Part shown: one piece after another, positions 10,381 through 20,802 of the stretch
How positions within the stretch are numbered: position 1 is the first letter of the stretch
Layout of the letters: every line of letters begins with the position of its first letter
Assembly: GCA_964036045.1 (NCBI GenBank)
Contig: OZ038381.1
Location: 161,390,283 to 161,454,282, forward strand
Direction: 5' to 3'
DNA length: 64,000 nucleotides
Source of the DNA: Eutreptiella sp. 'Long Island Sound 2002'
Lineage: Eukaryota > Euglenozoa > Euglenophyceae > Eutreptiales > Eutreptiaceae
Made by a program: the position numbers and the translations under genes
Notes under the pieces: generated by a model
Told to the model about the DNA's origin: nothing
Database searches by the model: none
Seen by the model: only the letters and a program-made list of their open reading frames with translations

Positions 10381-10915
10381 ATTTTGGTCCCTTTGTTGGG
10401 GATCCCCGAGAATGCAGGGGAGACGTAGCATTTCCGCCCTCTTTTTGGCCCTCCAGAAGGCATGGGTTAGGCAGTCAATTCTGATTTTGTCCCCCTTTGT
10501 TTGGGAATCCCTGAGAATGCAGGGGTGATGTAGCATTTCCGCCCACTTTTGGGCCCCCCAGAAGGCAGGGGTGAGGCGGCCAATTCTGATTTTGTCCCCC
10601 TTTGTTTGGGGACCCCCGAGAATGCAGGGGTGATGTAGCATTTCCGCCCACTTGTGGGCCCCCAGAAGCCAGGGGTGAGGCTGCCAATTCTTTTTTTGTC
10701 CCCCTTTGTTTGGGGATCCCTGAGATTGCAAGGGTGATGTAGCATTTCCGCCCACTTTTGGGCCCCCAGAAGGCAGGGGTGAGGCTGCCAATTCTGATTT
10801 TGTCCCCCTTTGTTTGGGGACCCCCGAGAATGCAGGAGTGATGTAGCATTTCCGCCCACTTTTGGCCCCCCCAAAAGGCACGGTTGAGGCAGCCAATTCA
10901 AATGTTGTCCCTCTT
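10381..10915. repeat. 104-105-bp minisatellite, 5 copies
   Basis: The anchor GAGAATGCAGGGG recurs at 10408, 10513, 10618, 10722 (variant) and 10826. Each unit contains TTTGTCCCCCTTTGTTTGGG, GATGTAGCATTTCCGCCCAC and a Gln/Pro-neutral linker. Single dispersed units of the family, GGGGACCC.GAGA.TGCAGGGG, also occur at 19270-19322, 31040-31140 and 35997-36140. The minus strand stays open across the array, which is a repeat artefact. Confidence 0.95.
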
Positions 10916-10977
10916 CCACTCTTGAAAACGCCATTAATGCATATTGCCATGCTTGCTACCTTGCTCTTTAGCATGCA

Positions 10978-11815
10978 ATGGCATATGTATTAAGAAATCG
11001 GCCACAACGAGTCCCTTTGGCAAGGATGACACCCTGTTGTAATACACTTGCATGCAAGTCGGAGGTGGTGCACTCTTTTGCCAACCATGATCTTCGGGCT
11101 TTTGGAGCAAAATGGCTGAATGTCCTGGTTGGCGAAAAAGGGCCACACTCTATGGCTTCGTATGCAAGTGGGGGACCGATCATTGGGGGGCAATGGTGTG
11201 AAGTCGTCCGCCAGTTTTTCTTGGTGGTGGCCATAGAGAAACTGATGACCAGGACGGGGCGTGGTCCTTGGGCATCTAGGCACGTCGGCTGAAGCCAGGC
11301 CTACTACGACGAGGTGGATGCCGAAATGGAGCTCAAAAAGGCCCGGAGAGTTGTGGTAAGCCTTCCTTTCCAGTTTGTATTGTTGTTGCATGATATGGGA
11401 CTATCCAACCCATGGCATTTGCCGAAATCTAGACACCATCTTTCCCAAAGAATGGCACATAGAGAGGCTCTAAAATGGTATGAGCGACCATGCAACATAT
11501 GTGGAAAGAAAGGGGTGCACAAGAAATGTGAGGACTGTTCCGTCTCCTACCACCAAAAAATGCGGGCACACGTGCATCCCCGTTCCACAACAACCCAATC
11601 CAACCCCCACTCCCAACTATAGCATTGCTCCGACACTTCCGCTCTTGAAAGCCCCATTGAAGGTTGCCGCTTGCCAGGGTCTTTGCGGACACCCGATGGC
11701 AGTTACTGGGTTGTGTGGTTGTACGCCACAACAATGTGGTTGCGGGCATCACTTCAACGACATTATAGCCGCCGCAGTGCGGCGACAACACTTCAAATTG
11801 TCCAAGTAGCACAAG
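10978..11815 (+). pseudogene. Broken Cys-rich gene, transposase-like C-terminus (possible PiggyBac-type CRD)
   Basis: Three plus-strand frames succeed each other. 10978-11292 and 11314-11622 are coding-like. The second ends in a Cys-rich motif, CNICGKKGVHKKCEDCSVSY (about 11500-11560). Within the six A of ACCAAAAAATGCGGG the better coding frame shifts by one and continues as CGHTCIPVPQQPNPTPTPN and a Cys/Gly-rich tail to the stop near 11807. A CxxC...CxxC...H cluster at the C-terminus is seen in PiggyBac-like transposases, and a similar cluster lies at 31380-31577. I could not identify a DDE core, so the family is inference. The interruptions are either introns, decay or homopolymer errors. 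Confidence 0.35.
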
Positions 11816-12090
11816 GCTTGGATAGCTCCTAATGCCCCAGTTGAAACACTACCCAAGGCCAGGCCTATGGATCGCTTCGTCGATGTGTTCTCCCCTGAGC
11901 CGCCCACATTCTACGTGGTCACCACTTTGAAGGATAGGCGGCCCGGTCATGCGCCAATATTTGCGGTTTTTTTGGAGCATGAGATAAGTGCACAACCCGC
12001 TTGCCGTTGCAATCCCGGTCTACACGGAATCGCATGGTGGTGGCAGTCGGCTCTTGCCCATCGCAGCCATCGGCAATCTCTTGGAGCTGA

Positions 12091-12648
12091 ATGTCAACGG
12101 CCACCAAGGCCAATCCTTGCACCAACCGACCGGTAAATTGCCCCCAATGCACAACCACGGTTTGGTTGTACAGTATGGCCGCCCATTTTGCTGCCCTCCA
12201 TCCCAATGATCCCATTCCACATGGCCTTCGTGTCACCAAGGAGGAGGAAGCATCCGTCCGCGGATGGAACGTTGGTGCCCTCAAGAGCGGGTCAAAGAGG
12301 CAAAAAGTGGCCGGTGATATGCCCACTCTTTCCATCACACCTTTCACCAACACCTCCCTCAATAGCAACAGCTCCTCCTCGTCCTCCTCCTCCTCCTCGC
12401 CCTCCTCTACAACTCCCCCGATGCCACCAACAACATCCCATACTCCACCCATGCCACCCTCCGAATTGGAGGCCACTACGGAGGGGGATTGTTGGACACG
12501 GGCGTTGAAGTCCACCGGGAAGCGGGCAAGAGACAAGAAGCGTCTGGACGCACTTCTGGAGGCCAAAAAGAAGAGAACCAGTCAAGCAAGCGATTCGTCG
12601 AGTGACGACGAGGACTACTTTGATCGTCCGGTGGACAAGCGCTCTTAG
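12091..12648 (+). CDS. Zinc-finger, Ser-rich protein, probably transposon-associated
   Basis: An open frame of 185 codons. The N-terminal part has CPQCTTTVWLYSMAAHFAAL followed by HP: a C-x2-C-x11-H-x4-H finger with a VW.Y.M..H....H pattern, as found in zinc fingers attached to transposase-type ORFs. A serine run (about residues 90-105), a Pro/Thr-rich linker and a basic, Lys/Arg-rich C-terminus ending in acidic SDSSSDDEDYF follow. A TGA stands directly before this ATG in frame, so either it is the start or an upstream exon joins downstream of it. Coding-like frames just upstream (11867-12090) suggest a larger broken or spliced gene together with 10978-11815. It is not assigned to a named family. 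Confidence 0.4.
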   Translation: MSTATKANPCTNRPVNCPQCTTTVWLYSMAAHFAALHPNDPIPHGLRVTKEEEASVRGWNVGALKSGSKRQKVAGDMPTLSITPFTNTSLNSNSSSSSSSSSSPSSTTPPMPPTTSHTPPMPPSELEATTEGDCWTRALKSTGKRARDKKRLDALLEAKKKRTSQASDSSSDDEDYFDRPVDKRS

Positions 12649-13402
12649 CGGCCCTTTCATTACCTTCTCAACTCCACCACTCCAATCACCCATGTTTTGA
12701 GACCCCAAGGAGGAGAACCCCATGAAGGGCACGCGGTGCGTTGGTGCACACGATGTACAACTGGTGTGCAGGCATAGTGCGTGCGCACGTTGTGGGCACG
12801 TAGTGCGCGGAGAGAATAAATAAACGTACGGCGCGCGTTGCAACCCCCCCCCCCCTCTCCTCCAAAGGGTTTCAAAACATACATGAACTCCTTCTTCACA
12901 ACATGCATGGTTCGGCCTGGGTGGGGCGCCACTGGCAACAGTGGCCGGGAATTGACTCGGGGGTGCTATGCCCTTAAACACAAGTACTACCTACCATGCC
13001 CCCCCCCCCCCGGTTGCATTTTTTTTTTGCCAACATACATACCGCAAAAATGTTTAGCGCGATGAGGGAGTCATTTTAAGCCATATATGTTGGGGTCCGG
13101 GTACCCCCCTCCCCTTCAGCCGGCCCCAGACCCCCCCAGACCCAAAACCCCCCCCCCCCCGGCCCTGAAATTGGCTGGAAAGTGGGAGGGAGTCGGCGTA
13201 TGGCCCGATGGTACGCCCCCCCCCCCCCCGTGGCTGCGTCCCTCTGTTGGCTGCGCTATGCTTCTGTGCGCCTCCGTGTGCAGGGCCAGCGCTGCGCCCC
13301 AAACCAAAGGACATGTGACATGTGGTCCGTTTGCTTCTGATGTCAGCCTTTTCTTCATTTTCTTCCGCTCATCACCATTCGTTTGTGGACCCCTCAAGTC
13401 GC
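12649..13402. other. No gene recognised; poly-C rich
   Basis: An AATAAATAAA-like signal lies near 12815, downstream of the zinc-finger ORF. Several C runs of 10-13 nt occur (12841, 13001, 13149, 13217). Nothing else can be supported. Confidence 0.4.
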
Positions 13403-14494
13403 CTAGGCCGGCAGCCAATTCACCGCGGTGGCCGTTCTGCGGACAGCGGCGCATGATGACCAGACAAAGACGACGGCCGCCCTGAGTATCACATTTGTTG
13501 GGGGCACAGCTGTACGGGCTGCGGGCTCGAGCTCCGGCGGGGTGAGGTCCATATGATGCTCCGTGTCCTCCGTGTGTTGGAGTTCCAGTGCTAGCAGGCT
13601 GTCGATGTCCAGGGCCATGGGGTCATCGTGCGTGTTCACGTGTTGGGGTGCTGCTTCATGGCACGGCGGGCGTGTGATGCTGGTGTTCGGGGCACGTGCG
13701 GCGGCCGGTGCGGGGTCGTGCGCCGGGGGAGGCGCGCCGTTTGGCGTGGTTGTGGTGTGTGGCTGCACGCTGGTGGCTGTCCTGGCCGGCGGTGTTGCCC
13801 CTGTGTGCGGTTCGGGTTGTGGCCGGTGGTGGGTGTTGAGCTGGCGCGAGGGGTGCGGGGATTCCAGGGGTAGTGCCGGTGGGGTGGGGTGCGGAGTCGG
13901 CGGGGCGCGGCTTCGTTCCTGTGTTGGTGGGCTGTGGTGTCCCGTGCCCCCGGGTGGGGGAGGGGGGTGCGGTGCGGTATGGTGGTGTTGTGCTGTGTGG
14001 TGGCCTTCCCGTTGGGGGGGGGGGGCACCGTGTCCAGGTCTGGTGGGGTGGGTTGTCGCCCGTGGTTTGGCCTCTGGCGGTGTGGGGCAGCCCCGCGTGG
14101 TCTCTTGATCGTCCTCCTGGCGTGTTTCAGTTCGTGGGCCGTGCGGGTTCGGTGTGGCGTGGGGCCTGGGGTCCCCTGGGGCGGGGTGTGCGGGACTGGA
14201 GTGTCGCAACCAGGGGGGTGTGGTCGTGTGGTGCTTGGGGGTGTCGGCCCACCGTTGAGTGGGCCCAGTGGTGCAGGGTATTGCGTTCGCGGGGTCCGCG
14301 GGTCGGTGGGTCGCGGCTTCTTGGGCGTGTTGTGGCCCCGGTGCGGTGCCCGTGGGTGGTGAGTGGCGGTGTGTGGCTGGGGTGTATCGTTTCCACGGTG
14401 GGGGGGGGGCTATTGACGCGTTCCCGTGGGGGGCCGGCCACGGGACGCTGCGGGACACGCGCAAGTGAGCAGGCAGGCAAAGCACTACGCTCAC
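13403..14494 (-). other. Pro/His/Thr-rich minus-strand open frame (low complexity)
   Basis: A 363-codon frame rich in Pro, His, Thr and Arg on minus, overlaid by GT-rich plus-strand frames. Only the C-terminal section (about 13450-13630) looks like ordinary protein, with DDPMALDIDSLLALELQHTE and EHHMDLTPPELEP. The strand composition (G+T on plus) and style match 61-64 kb. It may be the ORF1 or 5' region of a retroelement, or simply biased DNA without stops. No domain is visible. Confidence 0.25.
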
Positions 14495-16739
14495 AGGGGC
14501 ATCAATGCGCTCATGTCATGTGACAAAGCGTTTCAGAATCCTTGCCACTCTGCAAAGAGGGAACAAAAGTATGTACAACAACACATCAGGATATGTACAC
14601 ATGGGGTTAAGACTGGACTGGGGTAAGGACACCACAGGACAATAGGCACTCAGTCCTAACTCGTATCCCAATCCCAGGTCCGACCCTCTCAGTGGCTGAT
14701 GGGGGCGGGGGCTCAAACACAACCCATGCCCTGCTCAGTCCGGACCCTGAAACCCTGCCAATGGGAGAGGTGTCCCGCCCAGCCACAGGCGAGTTCCTGG
14801 GAACCAAGGGGCTCCAAGGCCAACCGACAGTGGCTCCCCATGCTCCCTTAACGGCAGGTCCCAACTCCTCTCTGAGCCAGAGATATGGCCCCGCCATTAT
14901 CACCCAGGAGTTGGTAGCTGAAAATGGGCTGTTTCAGCCCAAACTGAAATTAACTCCAAAATTCCCAAAATTGACCCCTCGTCCGGACCCGTCAGAGGTA
15001 GGGACGAGGCAACTGACCCTATGCCCTTCGAGTACAAACTCCCTGCAGCCCTCACCCAACCTGGTTCCCTCTGAGGTCCCGGCATCAGGGCAACACGGAT
15101 GAGTCATGTGGGGTCATGATGCCAAAATCACCAAAATTGGCGTCATTCCCACGCGTGGCTCGCCCGGCCAAGGTAAGGCCAATGGCTCACAGGGTAGGAG
15201 GCAGGACCTAGGACTTATATCTGAGTGTACAACTTGGATTTAGGTCCGGGCTCCCTCTGGGCTTAGAGAAATGGGGCCGCCAATTGACCACACGGAAGGG
15301 GGAAATTGGGGTCCCAAAATTGGGTCATTTTGGCTGCCTGAAATGAGCCAAAATTCGGTGTGCTCCCAATAGTATATCTCCACGCCGGCTTGGAGATCGG
15401 ATCCGCCATTCCATGCGTGATCCATCGGGAGCCCAACGGAGACTCCCATGCCCTTGGCTCTCAAAGATCTCCATGCCACTCGGCGTGGTGACGATCCCAA
15501 TTGGGTCCACAAATGCAAAAATGGCAAAATTGCCCATACTCAATTTGGCCTAGCGCCTTAACGAAGGCGGCTCCGCTTCGCCCACGTAGTGTGTGGACCA
15601 TGGGGACCATTACCCATAACACCCATGTCATATATGGTCCATTGGTCCATGCGTCCGGCGTGCACGAAGGTTAGAACATGGGGCACGGCGGGCAGCAAAA
15701 GTGGAAAAATGCTCAAAATGGCCAAAAATGCGCACACTCATGGTTGGGGCAAATGAGGCACATGCCCGACTCGGACCGGAGTGTGCCATAGGATTGGTAT
15801 CAAGTCATATTGGTCCAACATATCTTTTGGGCGTCGCCCAACTCCTCCGATATTGGGAATGGCAGGGTCGCCAAGTGAGCCCATGATTTGGGATAGTCCC
15901 AAATCGCCAACATGGCGGCCACGGTATGTCAAGCCTAAGAGGAGTTATTCGCCGGGTCCAAGATATGTTGGGCACCGAAGTATGTACCCTCATATCATAC
16001 TTGGGTCATGATGTCAATTGAGCGCAACGTTGAGATACACGGTCGCCACTTGACATCATGACGAGCCAAAAATGGCAAAATTGGCACAATGACACACAAA
16101 AGTGCCTTGAAAGGTCTACAATTATATTATAATATCTCCGGCTTGGATCGTGCAATCACTTAATCCTTCTAAACACAATGACTTGACACCATTGACCTTC
16201 GATCCCACATATGTGCTCCACTTGGGGCGCCTTGAAAGGTTACGAGCGCTACTTCCCAAGTGGGCACATGAAAATATGGAAAATTGTAAAACACACACCT
16301 TGCTCCCAGCGCATCGCTTCGGGATCACCACACAAGCTTCCCTTCACGAAGGTTAGGCATGCAATTGACCGTAGGGAGTATGGAGAAGGGGCTTGCACAA
16401 TATGAGGTCCATTGGCGGGTTCGACTTGGAGCAATGGACCCGCCAAATGGGCACGCAACACAACACATGGCACATACCACATATTGCCCAAAAAGGTAGC
16501 TCCCACCACGATATGTCATGCCCCTCCAAGGGCATAACTTTGTGTCAATCGCTCATAGGAACTCAAGGAGAGTTCCTATGCCACACCAACACTTGCGCGC
16601 TACACTCGAAAGTTATCTTAACGCACGCAATATCATGGCCAAAGAGTTATAACGCAAACTCTACCCAATTGACCATGATCCATTACACTAGCGCGCACGT
16701 GTGGAAACGCAAGGCATATAATGCTTCCTAAATTACGTC
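14495..16739. other. Unrecognised, less GC-rich region
   Basis: Composition is nearer balance and simple repeats are few. A 136-codon plus frame at 14692-15102 is Pro/Ser-rich with no domain. AAAATTGG/CCAAAATGGCAAAA-type words recur from 14940 to 16090, suggesting an old repeat family. No exon with convincing splice sites was found. Confidence 0.4.
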
Positions 16740-17335
16740 GGGAGTATTGTAAATACATCCCACGTTTCCTTATCGTAATTCCTCGCAAGCAACCCGAGAT
16801 ATGACCTTCACAAGTGGCCTCGCGAATCAACTTTGTTTTGCCCATATCTTTAAGACAAATGGAGGGCAGGATAAAAGGGAAGTTGATTCGTGCATACGGA
16901 AGCACGTAGGTCCACTCGAAAGAGGTCAAATCAAGTGCGGGGATGTCGAAGTCGAAAATCCGATTTCGACATCCTGAAAAATTCGGATTAAGGTTGCGAG
17001 TATTAATTATGAAAATTGCGGAAGCATCCATGCAGTTCCTGGCGACTTTGGAGCCTTCGTGACGGATAGCGTTAAAATTTCCATTATAAACAGTTAAACT
17101 GGCGGTTACGGTAAAGTCGCGAACCAACCGCCAGCAGTCAAAACAGTGAGTATCGGAACGGAAGCGTAAAAATTGACGGAAACAATATGAAAATAAAACC
17201 CTGTTGATTCCTGATATTCTGATACACAAATCTCTGCTGGCGGTGCATCGGTTGCCGATGCGGGGCTTCACGGCACGGAACACGCCGTGCATGGGGTTAG
17301 TGGACCGGAGACCGGTTGTATGCCGTAACCTGGCC
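16740..17335. other. Compositionally distinct segment, possibly foreign (enterobacterial phage-like)
   Basis: About 600 bp lacking the poly-G/C runs, GT tracts and minisatellite words typical of the window. It contains a 34-nt dyad at about 16940-16973: GGATGTCGAAGTCG pairs with CGATTTCGACATCC at 13 of 14 positions around the loop AAAATC. The minus-strand translation includes FTVTASLTVYNGNFNAIRHE, which resembles what I recall of antisense ORFs near P4-type satellite-prophage genes in enterobacteria. This resemblance is from memory and unchecked. The long minus-strand frame (16633-17337) runs across the apparent boundary near 16740, so I do not call it a gene. Confidence 0.3.
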
Positions 17336-17339
17336 ATGG

Positions 17340-19131
17340 GGTTCTGGGTACCGCTTCACCCCCCTCCTTAGAGCAAACCCTGGGGGGGCTCGATAACACC
17401 GACGCATGGCAGCGGGTACCCAGGACCACTCCCTGAAAGGGGGGGGGGGGTGTCACATCCTCACTTCAGTAAGTCACAGTAAGATAGGTATCCCACAGTG
17501 GGATAGGTATGCTGCTGTAACAGCTCGTAGCACATGTATAGTATCAAGTATCAAGTCCCGGGTCCTGGCGGCGATTGTTCGGCATCCAAGGGACCCGTTA
17601 ACCCATACCAGGCGCACCGGGTGCCGGCTGCTACGGTCACCACCACAGTGGCAGTGGCATACACGGCCAACATAGGCGTCACACGACGGCCGAGGTGGCC
17701 CCACAAGTCGAGAGCGACCACAAAGATCCATCAGGCTACCCCAAGCTTCCCAAGGCCCGCCGACTGGGGAGAGTCCCCACGGGTCCTTCCTCGGGCGCAC
17801 CATGTCCATATCCATACGACGCGAGTCCAGAGTGCCATAGTCGAACTCCTTACGAACCCCAAATCGTAAGGGAACTCCTCCTGAAGGGATCGGGCATCAA
17901 GGCCGTCTTTTCCCTCGCCCTACTGCCACGAAGGCCATACATGAGGGAGTCCTCATGCAGTGTGGGCGGAGGCGTCGACTCCTCAAACCACCAGTTTCCC
18001 AGGCAGACTGACCGAGGTCAGGAGCACCGGAGGCCGCCATCCGAATGCAAGTGCGTCTGCAAATCGGTAGGCTCACACTGGGACTGACAGTGGCGGACCG
18101 CTGGGAGTGTAGTCAGGCAACTGGGCTTCCCGCCTGGCGCCATCAGGATCTCCACACATCACAGCGAATAGGGCAACACGGTATCACGGGCACTCAAACA
18201 GTAGAATCTGTAATCAAGTACTGGTCCAGGCTGGACCAGGCTGTAAGGATATGTACACGGCGACTCAAGGCGCCTCTGTATCCCGATTCGTGGTGAAAAA
18301 CAGTCCATCCCTCAGCGATGGGCTGATGACACTTAACATACAGATGCACATATCCTGGAGGGCAGAAAAACAAGCAACAATTTGGGTAAATAGGCGTGTA
18401 AACACACTCAGAACAGAGTGCCAAACCACGCCACGGTCAGGATAAGGCAAATGCAGGAAGATGGACAGGATAACGCCTGAGTTCAGGCATATATAGTCTC
18501 GAGACACACGTCGACTGGCCTGGATTCCGCAAATGCCATGGAACCAGACCACACACTCAAAAACCGCAATGCCGATGACAGCGGCATCCGTTGCGCAACG
18601 TCGTATGGGCTTCAAGGCCCCAAGAGCTCAGAATTATGAAGGTCAGTCGCCCTACCTGGTTTCCCAAGGATTCAGCAGGGGGGGGGAGTGACGAGTAGAA
18701 GAAGAGAGGGGCCATTCTCCTCTGGATTCAGCAGGGGGGGTAATATGGCCACTCTGTCACCGCAAGATGGAAGAGAGCAAGCAAGTAAGGGACGATTCGT
18801 CGGCCTCACAAGCGCTCACAACACATCAGGGGAGAGCCCAGGGCGCTGATCAGGCACCCCTGGCGGCCCTCATCACACAACAGTTATTCTAGCGTGGACG
18901 TCAGCCCAACTGCCAGGGCCATCGCGAGACGCCGGGGTCAAGCGTTCCTCATCCAAGTGTCCAGCGTTGTGGCCTTCCAGCGGCGCGCGTCCCCGCCTTG
19001 GGGCTGTTCGCTCCCACATTGACATCTTTGGCAACGAAGGGGGTGCGTCATCATGCGGAGTGGGTTGCCAAGTTGAGGCAGATGTCATCAGAGAGCCTAG
19101 AGTCTTTTTGGTCGGTGGAGGGCATGACTAC
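17340..19131. other. No gene recognised
   Basis: A plus frame at 17695-18087 is moderately protein-like (YEPQIVRELLLKGSGIKAVF) but has no domain, and minus frames overlap it. GATTCAGCAGGGGGGG occurs twice (18670 and 18726). No element ends are visible until the Harbinger-like copy at 19132. Confidence 0.35.
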
Positions 19132-19875
19132 GGGGGCGCCTCAAGCGCAGTGCGCGCGCAGTGTGCGCGCAGTGCAACTTTTTGGGCGTCTAGCCGTACT
19201 AGAGACCCATACTTTGAGATACTAGGGGCCCCTAGGGGCATCATGGTGACCCCTAGCGGAGGTTTTGACTTCTGATTTTGTCCCCCGTTGTTTGGGGACC
19301 CCTGAGAATGCAGGGGTGACCCGATGAACCTTGAACATTCACCAAGGAGGAGGTGGCAAAAATGAACAAACAAACGGAAGACAAGATCCTGGAGATGTTG
19401 CTCCATGTACATGAGAAAAGCACCGGAGCTCACCCTCTTGACCTGCAAAAAGATGGTGTTGAGTGGTGGATTAAGCGTTGTGGCGGAACTCGGTCCTTAA
19501 GGATGCAAATCAGTTATATGGGTATTGATGCCCACTCTGCCGAGGAGTTTTGGCTAAAGTATGGGCATGATGATTTACTTCCACGCGAACATTTGTTCCG
19601 CTTCTTTTTCTTCCTCAAGCACACTCCACCTCATAGGTGTGCTCATCTCCTCTCTGGAGCAACAGGGTGCTCTAAGGAGGCTTGGTGGGCAAGTGTGCAT
19701 CGTGTTCGTTCTTGCTTGAATGGTGTTGTCGCTGAAATTCGATGGGCGGAAAGAGCTGGGGCAGTTTGGGTCACTTATTTCTAAGGGCGTTTCCAAGGGG
19801 TGTGCTTGGGGGCTCTTCGGGGGGAACATAGTCTAAAAGTAGCGCGCAGTGCGCGCGCAGTGCAAAGACTCCCCC
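19132..19875 (+). mobile_element. PIF/Harbinger-like DNA transposon, copy 1 (744 bp)
   Basis: The left end GGGGGCGCCTCAAGCGCAGT and the right end, read inverted, GGGGGAGTCTTTGCACTGCG form imperfect terminal inverted repeats. Subterminal GCGCGCGCAGTGC words lie near both ends. The 3-bp direct repeat TAC flanks the element (19129-19131 and 19876-19878), the target-site length of PIF/Harbinger elements. Copy 2 at 38122-38844 shares both ends and GGGCGTCTAGCCGTACT.GAG just inside the left end. The interior encodes the N-terminal part of a transposase, so this looks like a deletion derivative. Confidence 0.75.
19353..19784 (+). CDS. N-terminal fragment of a Harbinger/DDE-type transposase
   Basis: A 143-codon frame inside Harbinger-like copy 1. 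Its second half, SAEEFWLKYGHDDLLPREHL, then FRFFFFLKHTPP, a GCSKEAWWASVHRVRSCLNG helix pair and EIRWAER, follows the layout of the region before the DDE_4 catalytic domain. In that family a W/LL helix is followed by P.HLLW.L.FLK, then G.....F..WV and I.W..R. The catalytic DDE residues are not in the element: the frame ends at a stop 91 nt before the right TIR. It is therefore an isolated N-terminal exon or a truncated ORF. The ATG at 19353 lies within MAKMNKQ, and the frame is open some codons further upstream. Confidence 0.55.
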   Translation: MAKMNKQTEDKILEMLLHVHEKSTGAHPLDLQKDGVEWWIKRCGGTRSLRMQISYMGIDAHSAEEFWLKYGHDDLLPREHLFRFFFFLKHTPPHRCAHLLSGATGCSKEAWWASVHRVRSCLNGVVAEIRWAERAGAVWVTYF

Positions 19876-20456
19876 TACGGCAAGGCGGGCGTCGGGGCTT
19901 TCCTGGGGGCCCAAGTCCTGTGGTTGCACCACAGAATGCACCTGCTCTCAGCCGTCTTCCTCGTCGTGAGAACAGTCCGCAGACTCAGAGGCCTTCCAGA
20001 GTTCCTTGTCTGAAACGAATCCAAGCTTTTGTCCAAGCACCTGAAACCTCCGGACAAAAGCACAAAGGACAAAACCAATTGTCTTGTGCAGCTGCACGTG
20101 AGCTGCACCTGACCAGGCCAATTGTGTGCAAAGGCGAGGGCATGCACAACGGCACAACAGCAAATTTTGGACGTGTTTTGATATTGGCAGGGCCATTCAC
20201 CGGTCGCTCGGAAGTCCAGGCACCACCAGGGGCGTTTTAAGTGGGGGCCCGGCGGTAATGGGGGTTTCAAATATGCAAAACAAAAACCGGAAAAAGTTGA
20301 GTCCCCGCCTCCCACATCGGTGGTGGTTAGCACCCTCCAAACTCCGCTGTCTTGGGAAAGGCTTTGTATGAAGCAATGCCGGTGCCGGCATGGAAGGGAC
20401 GCCAAGGGGCAGAAGCAGCATTTGGCCGTTTGATTCCCCGTTCATTTCGCTCTCAG
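19876..20456. other. Intronic or intergenic sequence upstream of the S1 exon
   Basis: Protein-like plus and minus frames overlap, but none has a recognisable domain. No further Tex-family exon was found here. If the S1 exon has upstream partners, the Harbinger-like copy probably lies in their intron. Confidence 0.35.
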
Positions 20457-20802
20457 GGCCGATGTCTGGTCGCCAGAGGATCTCAAGCCGGGCATGGCAC
20501 TGGAGGGCGTCGTGACTAATGTCACCGCCTTTGGGGCCTTTGTGGACATTGGGGTCCACCGGGATGGCCTTGTGCACGTGTCACAGCTCCGACACCGTGT
20601 GACCATTGGCAGCCGCGTGCGCGTGCAGGTCCTGCATGTGGACCTGCACAGGCAGCGGATTTCGCTTGGCATCGCCGCGGAGGAGCACAACACATACACA
20701 ACTGAGGGCCCTGAGGATATGCAGACGGTGAAGAGGCGGAAGCTGGAGCATCGCCCGCAAGGCAGTCTTGAGGGTGTCAAGCTTGTCAGGACCGCCTGTT
20801 GA
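20457..20802 (+). CDS. Terminal exon: S1 RNA-binding domain of a Tex/YhgF-like protein
   Basis: After a pyrimidine-rich acceptor (TTCATTTCGCTCTCAG, ending 20456) the exon reads ADVWSPEDLKPGMALEG, then VTNVTAFGAFVDIGVHRDGL, VHVSQL and VRVQVLHVDLHRQRISLGIA, and ends with a basic tail at TGA 20800-20802. DLKPGM.LEG.VTNV..FGAFVDIGVH.DGLVH.S.L is the hallmark of the S1 domain of bacterial and plastid Tex proteins, which bind single-stranded nucleic acid. Between VSQL and GSRV only six residues occur, where Tex proteins usually carry a longer F..DP...V..G loop. About eight residues are thus missing, or a mini-exon is hidden. The first base of the exon completes a codon (phase 2 acceptor). No upstream Tex exons (RuvC-like fold, HhH) were recognised in the window. 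Confidence 0.75.

Noticed and set aside
13403-14494. Herpesvirus-like or other viral proline-rich protein
   Set aside because: Pro/His/Thr richness is the consequence of a G+T-biased plus strand. No viral domain or gene neighbourhood is present.
16633-17337. 234-codon minus-strand ORF as a gene
   Set aside because: The frame crosses an apparent composition border near 16740 and has no domain. It is more likely the antisense frame of a foreign segment.
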